DNA of 27,770 nt, taken from the NCBI GenBank assembly GCA_015663855.1, contig DQRJ01000046.1, positions 1-27,770 of the forward strand, read 5' to 3'. Shown here piece after piece: positions 22,885 through 27,770 of this stretch; position 1 is the first letter of the stretch, and every line of letters starts with the position of its first letter. Below the pieces are notes generated by a model. The model was not told the origin of the DNA, made no database searches, and worked only from the letters and a program-made list of their open reading frames with translations. The stretch is from Flavobacteriales bacterium. GTDB lineage: Bacteria > Bacteroidota > Bacteroidia > Flavobacteriales_D > Sanyastnellaceae. The translations under genes were made by a program, and so were the position numbers.

Positions 22885-24273
22885 ATGCTATATCTTGGGC
22901 AGATGCTCAACTCATTTTTTGACTCATTTTCTATTGATGATATTGGTGCTTTTTCCCTTGTAATTGGCGGAAGTGTCATTATCATTCTTTCATACTTCGC
23001 GAACCTTCTCGCTAAGAAGACGAACATCCCTTCTGTCCTCGTACTTATCGGGATGGGAATACTGCTTCGACAAGGATTGACAAGCATGGGGATGAGTGAA
23101 ATCCCTTTTGAAAACCTAGCCCTAGAGCTTCTCGGAACAGTGGGGTTAATTTTCATCCTACTTGAGGCCTCATTAGATCTCGAACTTTCAAAAGAAAAGC
23201 TTCCGCTTATTATAAAAAGTGCTTCCTTAGCGCTTTTCTCTCTCGCCGCAAGCTCTTTAGCAATTGCCGGACTTCTGAATTACGCTCTGGGATTAGAGTG
23301 GTTCACTGCCGTGATTTATGCAATCCCGCTTTCAATAATGAGTAGCGCGATTATCATTCCATCTGTCGGAGGGCTTTCTCTCGAAAAGAAGGAGTTCATG
23401 GTGTACGAAAGCACCTTCTCAGATATCTGGGGTATTATGGCTTTCTATCTTGTATTAGGAAATCAGCAAGCTGAAGGAACTGCCGATGTGCTTAAAGCTA
23501 TCGCAATAAATCTCGGAGCATCTTTAGTAATCTCAATTGCCGTTAGTTATTTACTCGTTTATGTTTTGCAGAAAATCACAAGCTCGGTCAAACTCTTTTT
23601 ATCAATCGCCGTTCTAATTCTCATCTATTCAATCCAAAAACTACTTCATTTAAGCCCTCTTATTCTTATTTTAATCTTCGGATTAATGTTGAATAACCAC
23701 AAGATTTTCTTTGTTAGAATTTTCAAAAACAAGGATGGAGAAAGTTGGCTTGGTGGACTCCTCGACGATAAAAAAATGGCCGGCTTGCGTCATGACTTCC
23801 ATATTCTTACTCTTGAAAGTGCTTTTGTGATTCGCACATTCTTCTTCGTGCTCTTTGGAGCAACGGTTGTTTTGGCCTCTCTTACAGATATCAAGGTGAT
23901 TTTCTATGGCCTTACAATTTCTGTTATTCTTTATGCTGTGAGATTTGTCTTTTTACGCATTTTCAGGCCTAAAGACCCCTCATCGCTTTTATATATCGCA
24001 CCCAGAGGTCTCATTACAATTCTGCTTTTCTTCCAAATCAGTTCGAATTACCCAGAACATGTTGATGCCTCTTTCGATGGAGGGATTCTGTTAGTTGTAA
24101 TCCTTGTGACTTGCATAATAATGACCATTTCATTAATCCAAAAGGGTACTGGTATTGAGCCCGTTGAGACGAGCGATGGCGTGTTGTTATTATCTGAAAA
24201 TCCGTTGGAAACTAAACTCGAGAGTAGCAATCCCCAGGCTCCCGTTTCACCATCTCAAGAGACTCAAGAATAA
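22885..24273 (+). CDS. Cation/proton antiporter (Na+/H+ exchanger family)
   Basis: The 462-residue protein is mostly hydrophobic with about twelve predicted membrane helices and a hydrophilic tail of about 40 residues. Features fit the monovalent cation:proton antiporter fold (PF00999): IPSVLVLIGMGILLRQG in the first helices, the broken-helix region SIMSSAIIIPSVGG, and YESTFSDIWGI with the likely ion-site Asp. It exchanges Na+ or K+ for H+; the ion cannot be assigned. It follows rseP by 12 nt. The last 62 nt overlap the end of dprA on the other strand, so the tail (LESSNPQAPVSPSQETQE) is encoded antisense to the DprA C-terminus. Confidence 0.87.
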   Translation: MLYLGQMLNSFFDSFSIDDIGAFSLVIGGSVIIILSYFANLLAKKTNIPSVLVLIGMGILLRQGLTSMGMSEIPFENLALELLGTVGLIFILLEASLDLELSKEKLPLIIKSASLALFSLAASSLAIAGLLNYALGLEWFTAVIYAIPLSIMSSAIIIPSVGGLSLEKKEFMVYESTFSDIWGIMAFYLVLGNQQAEGTADVLKAIAINLGASLVISIAVSYLLVYVLQKITSSVKLFLSIAVLILIYSIQKLLHLSPLILILIFGLMLNNHKIFFVRIFKNKDGESWLGGLLDDKKMAGLRHDFHILTLESAFVIRTFFFVLFGATVVLASLTDIKVIFYGLTISVILYAVRFVFLRIFRPKDPSSLLYIAPRGLITILLFFQISSNYPEHVDASFDGGILLVVILVTCIIMTISLIQKGTGIEPVETSDGVLLLSENPLETKLESSNPQAPVSPSQETQE

Positions 24274-25306
24274 AAAGTCGAGTCCTCACAACTGTGATGT
24301 CCGTTCGAGTCGCTCTACTTATTTCTAGAATGGAACGCCCGTCCTGGCTAAGTTGCTGATAAACCGGGCGGCATGGTGTCGGCACCCGCTTAAGTCCCTC
24401 TTCAATAGCTGTTTTACTAACGCTAGTCGCTCGGGCTTGGTCTTTTTTATTTCTTCTCATATCATTAGATTCTTGTAGCAATTGATTATGCCATGAAGGA
24501 ATAGTTTTTATTGCGTTTTTCGGATTTTGGGCTATGATATACCTATTGCCATTCCACCTTGAGTTATAGGCATTCGGAGGTTGAAACGAATACGTGCCTC
24601 GGTTGTAGCTGAGAGCAAGCTTTAATGAAATCATTGACCCACCTTTCTCTGGGCTTTCTGCCAAAACCGTCGCTTGACATATCCCCACTAAAATCCTATT
24701 CCTAGCAGCGAACATCCACTTCAGAACTTTAGTTCCTGGAGGGTGTTCTGTGATCCAAGCTCCTCCATGTTTTATGATTTGGTTCGCAAGACTAACATTG
24801 CAACAAGGATGAATCCTCTCAAGTCCATGTGCCAAAACCGCTACAGAAGGGAGGCCCTTCGATAATGCCGCATTGTGCGCGGCCGCGTCTATTCCTTTTG
24901 CCAAACCACTTACAAGCGGCCAATTCTGGTCCGCCATATGATTTACCGTCAATTCTGCGAACCTCTTTCCTTCAGGACTGCACATTCTTGTGCCTACCAC
25001 GGCTATAGATCTCTTTATCTCGTTAGGAATCGTGCCTTTAACGTAAATCACTGCTGGGGGGTCCGATATCTGCTTCAATAATTCTGGGTATTCCCGGCAA
25101 TGGAATGAAACAACTCGACCGCCCAACTTTTTAACGGACTCTTGAATCTCGGTTGCTTTTGACAAAACGTCTTTTCTAACTCCTCTACAATACATGTCTA
25201 AAACAGACTTCGGTGACCCTTTTTTCACAAGTAAAGCTTGAAGTTTAGTGGGGCCCAAGTTCTCGATTAAGGTTAGAGCTAAAAGGGTGTGGACTCGTGG
25301 ATTCAT
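24212..25306 (-). CDS. dprA: DNA-processing protein DprA/Smf
   Basis: The protein of about 364 residues loads RecA on incoming single-stranded DNA during natural transformation. It has an N-terminal helical region (LIENLGPTKLQALL), the Rossmann-like domain with VVGTRMCSPEG, SGLAKGIDAAAHNAAL, VLAHGLERIHP, TEHPPGT and ARNRILVG, and a C-terminal winged-helix domain (ILEISRATRTDITVVRTRL). The usual VFAVPG and S.GCN.LI segment is replaced by TYSFQPPNAYNSRWNGN, so the core is divergent there. The frame also opens at ATG 25348; the ATG at 25306 (MNPRVHTLLALTL) fits the family start better. It overlaps the antiporter tail-to-tail by 62 nt. Confidence 0.9.
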   Translation of the reverse strand: MNPRVHTLLALTLIENLGPTKLQALLVKKGSPKSVLDMYCRGVRKDVLSKATEIQESVKKLGGRVVSFHCREYPELLKQISDPPAVIYVKGTIPNEIKRSIAVVGTRMCSPEGKRFAELTVNHMADQNWPLVSGLAKGIDAAAHNAALSKGLPSVAVLAHGLERIHPCCNVSLANQIIKHGGAWITEHPPGTKVLKWMFAARNRILVGICQATVLAESPEKGGSMISLKLALSYNRGTYSFQPPNAYNSRWNGNRYIIAQNPKNAIKTIPSWHNQLLQESNDMRRNKKDQARATSVSKTAIEEGLKRVPTPCRPVYQQLSQDGRSILEISRATRTDITVVRTRLFILESLEMVKREPGDCYSRV

Positions 25307-25428
25307 TTGGTAAACATCCCTTAAAAAGAATAGATTTTCAAGAGTCATTTCATATTCGGGGGCTAAGAATTTATCAACGTTTCCAATATTTAAGCCGTTT
25401 TTCCATCAGAATGTATTTACTTCGATGA

Positions 25429-27770
25429 ATGCAAAAGATAATCCTCTCGCGTTTACTTCGGTATATGCTGATTTGTACGGCCTTAATCACTTCATCTTTA
25501 GTTATTAACGCCCAAACTATTTCTGGTATAATATCTGATTCACCGGGTAATCCATTAATGGGGGCTTATGTTTCTAGCGGGAATAACGATAATACCGTAG
25601 CAAGTGGTTTTGAGGGGGAGTATATCATACAATTAACTCCTGGATCGCACCAAGTTGCTTGTTCGTTTATCGGTAAAAAAACGGAGGTTAGGGAGTTTGT
25701 GCTCGAAATGGGACAAAAGGTGGTTTGGAATATTACACTTGTCGCCGAGGCAAGAGTCCTAGACATGGCGGTGGTTTCTGCAGGGCGATTTGAGCAAAGT
25801 GTGGCTGAAGTGACCGTGTCCTTAGAGATTTTAAAGCCCGCATTAGTGGAGAGTAAGGCGACAACGTCATTAGAATCGGCTCTCGAGCAGGTTCCAGGGG
25901 TGAGCATGGTTGATGGTGAGCCACAGATCCGATCTGGTAGTGGTTTTAGTTACGGAGCGGGTTCGCGCGTGATGATTATGGTGGACGATTTGCCCCTTTT
26001 AAGTGGTGATGCTGGTCGCCCGACGTGGGGGTTTCTTCCTCTCGAAAATTTAGACCAAATCGAAGTTATCAAAGGCGCCAGCTCCGTCCTATACGGAAGT
26101 GCCGCACTTAGTGGGGTAATCAATATCCGAACTCGATTTCCAGACGCTCGACCTTTAACTAGAGTTACCGTTCAGCATGGGGCGTATTCGAATCCTAGGT
26201 CGGACTCTTCGATGTACTGGAATACCACTCTACAACAAACTAATGTTCGGTTTCTTCATAGTCGACAATTAGGTAGTTGGGATATCGTAATTGGGGGAAA
26301 TCTGTTGGGGAACGATGGATATAAAGGGCCTACGATAAGGTTTGACTCTCTTGAGACACCTATTGACACAAACGTGGCGGGGTATAATCCGTTTTCTGTA
26401 GATAGATATGGAGCTAGGGCTCAAGCGAGATTTAATATCAATTTGCGGAAGAGAGAGTGTTCTATTCCTGGTTTGACCTATGGATTAAGTACTAACTGGC
26501 AGAAGGGTGAGGGGTTGAATACATTGATTTGGGGGCATTCATCAACGGGGCTTTATAACAGTTATGCCGGTGCCGCGACTCGCACAAAGCAACTTGTGGG
26601 CACGGTCGATCCCTTTGTTGAGTACTTGAGCCCTTCTGGGGTTCGGACTAGTTTTCGTAATCGTTGGCAGCATTTAAGGAACGATAATGATAACAACCAG
26701 GGTAATAATTCGGACGTGTTTTACTCGGAATTACAGTCTCAAAAGATCGGCCCTTGGGGAATGGAGAAGATGGCGATAACTGGTGGTTTGGTACATCAAT
26801 ACACGAGGGGCGAGGCGCAACTTTATACTGGCGGAAGTGAAGATGGTGTTAATACCGCTCGAAATATCGCCGGTTATCTTCAGGTCGATCAGCCTATCGG
26901 GCAGCATCTTAATTTATCTTCGGGAGTGAGGTACGAGTATTTTTCTATAAATAGCGATTCGGAAGGGAAGCCGGTGTTTCGGGCGGGGGCGAACTATCAA
27001 CTCGCGGAAGAAACCTATCTCCGAAGTAGTCTAGGTCAAGGGTTTCGATTCCCGACCATAGCAGAGAAGTTTATTAGAACTGGACTTGGAGATTTACAAG
27101 TTTATCCTAACGAAGATCTTAGGCCCGAATCCTCTACCAGTCTAGAGATCGGATTAAAACAAGGATTAAAAATTGGTGGATTTATGGGATACTTAGACTT
27201 CGCTGTGTTCCAGCAAAGATATTCAAATTTCATAGAGTTTTCGTTTGGTACGTGGGCTCCGAGTGAGGGATTTGATAATTTATTTGGTCTAGGATTTAGA
27301 AGTTTAAATACTGGAGAAAGTAGGGTGCGGGGAGCTGAGATAAGTCTAATGGGGCAGGCCAAATGGGGTGCTCAAAACCAGCACTCCCTGGATATTTTAG
27401 GGGGCTATACCTACACGAATCCGATTAGTTTAACGCCGCATTTGAATTACGATCCGGATTCTTCTAATGTGTCCACCACCTATATCGGGACGAGCCACGA
27501 TACAACGGGTTACATCTTGAAATACCGGTCTCCTCACCTAGTTCGTTTCGACGCACAATGGACTCACCCTCATGGTTTCGTCGGAGTGAGCGTTCGATAC
27601 CAAAGCATACTCCAAAATTTCGACGAAGCTTTCGTAACTTTTGAAGACCTCGGGTTTGTCGATTGGGGATTAAATGACTGGCTCGACAATCACCCGACCT
27701 TGCCCTGGCTTATCGACGTTAGAGTGGGCGTGAACCTGAACGACAATTCGAAATTATCCCTCGTCGTGAG
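25429..27770 (+). CDS. TonB-dependent receptor, 3' end cut by window edge
   Basis: From ATG at 25429 the frame is open for 780 codons to the right edge. It starts with a signal peptide (MQKIILSRLLRYM, hydrophobic core, VINAQ), then a carboxypeptidase-regulatory-like domain, a TonB plug (LEQVPGVSMVDGEPQIRSGS, then MIMVDDLPLLSGD and IEVIKGASSVLYGSAALSGV) and most of a barrel. Late barrel motifs include RSSLGQGFRFPTIAEKF and NEDLRPESSTSLEIGLKQG. The last residues (RVGVNLNDNSKLSLVV) are the usual penultimate strand, so perhaps 30-50 residues are missing. It resembles colicin I/siderophore or cobalamin receptors, but the substrate is unknown. It is divergent from dprA. Confidence 0.92.
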   Translation, partial: MQKIILSRLLRYMLICTALITSSLVINAQTISGIISDSPGNPLMGAYVSSGNNDNTVASGFEGEYIIQLTPGSHQVACSFIGKKTEVREFVLEMGQKVVWNITLVAEARVLDMAVVSAGRFEQSVAEVTVSLEILKPALVESKATTSLESALEQVPGVSMVDGEPQIRSGSGFSYGAGSRVMIMVDDLPLLSGDAGRPTWGFLPLENLDQIEVIKGASSVLYGSAALSGVINIRTRFPDARPLTRVTVQHGAYSNPRSDSSMYWNTTLQQTNVRFLHSRQLGSWDIVIGGNLLGNDGYKGPTIRFDSLETPIDTNVAGYNPFSVDRYGARAQARFNINLRKRECSIPGLTYGLSTNWQKGEGLNTLIWGHSSTGLYNSYAGAATRTKQLVGTVDPFVEYLSPSGVRTSFRNRWQHLRNDNDNNQGNNSDVFYSELQSQKIGPWGMEKMAITGGLVHQYTRGEAQLYTGGSEDGVNTARNIAGYLQVDQPIGQHLNLSSGVRYEYFSINSDSEGKPVFRAGANYQLAEETYLRSSLGQGFRFPTIAEKFIRTGLGDLQVYPNEDLRPESSTSLEIGLKQGLKIGGFMGYLDFAVFQQRYSNFIEFSFGTWAPSEGFDNLFGLGFRSLNTGESRVRGAEISLMGQAKWGAQNQHSLDILGGYTYTNPISLTPHLNYDPDSSNVSTTYIGTSHDTTGYILKYRSPHLVRFDAQWTHPHGFVGVSVRYQSILQNFDEAFVTFEDLGFVDWGLNDWLDNHPTLPWLIDVRVGVNLNDNSKLSLVV

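Overview
The window reads as a chromosome segment of a member of the Bacteroidota, most likely a marine Flavobacteriales (Cryomorphaceae/Schleiferiaceae-like). The grounds are two SusC/CirA-style TonB-dependent receptors, one with a carboxypeptidase-regulatory-like N-terminal domain, a five-helix single-subunit cytochrome b succinate dehydrogenase in the order sdhC-sdhA-sdhB, and promoters matching the Bacteroidota pattern (TTTG, about 20 nt, TAnnTTTG). The genus is an inference.

Layout. 1-1118 (minus): 5' part of a secreted FG-GAP/VCBS-repeat protein cut by the window edge. 1119-4702: a compact accessory block. Four head-to-tail minus-strand genes (secreted alpha/beta-hydrolase-like protein, YnbA-like CDP-alcohol phosphatidyltransferase, YnbB/CdsA-like cytidylyltransferase, PlsC-like acyltransferase) are AT-richer than their surroundings. 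They are bracketed by two 80-bp direct repeats (about 90% identical), and the right-hand repeat is joined to a perfect 17-bp copy of the 3' end of the neighbouring tRNA-Arg(CCT). 4703-4935: tRNA-Arg(CCT), a strong hairpin/T-tract, a CAT-anticodon tRNA and its promoter. 4915-8744: rnr, divergent from an RlmI-like methyltransferase and miaE. 8766-11557: heavy-metal-associated (HMA) protein plus TonB-dependent receptor operon. 11636-15102: sdhCAB. 15215-15562: a short ssb. 15700-17603: gltX-folB. 17611-21430: PBP1A followed by scoA-scoB. 21544-24273: rseP and a cation/proton antiporter. 24212-25306: dprA, tail-to-tail overlapping the antiporter. 25429-27770: a second TonB-dependent receptor, cut by the right edge.

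Most of the window is core housekeeping. The stretch most worth attention is 1119-4702. The three enzyme genes would form consecutive steps (lysophosphatidate to phosphatidate to CDP-diacylglycerol to a phospholipid), so the cluster looks like a self-contained phospholipid head-group module carried beside a tRNA gene. The repeats contain a hairpin whose stem carries a compensatory C-G to T-A change between copies, so the structure itself appears to be under selection. No integrase, transposase, CRISPR array or rRNA was seen.
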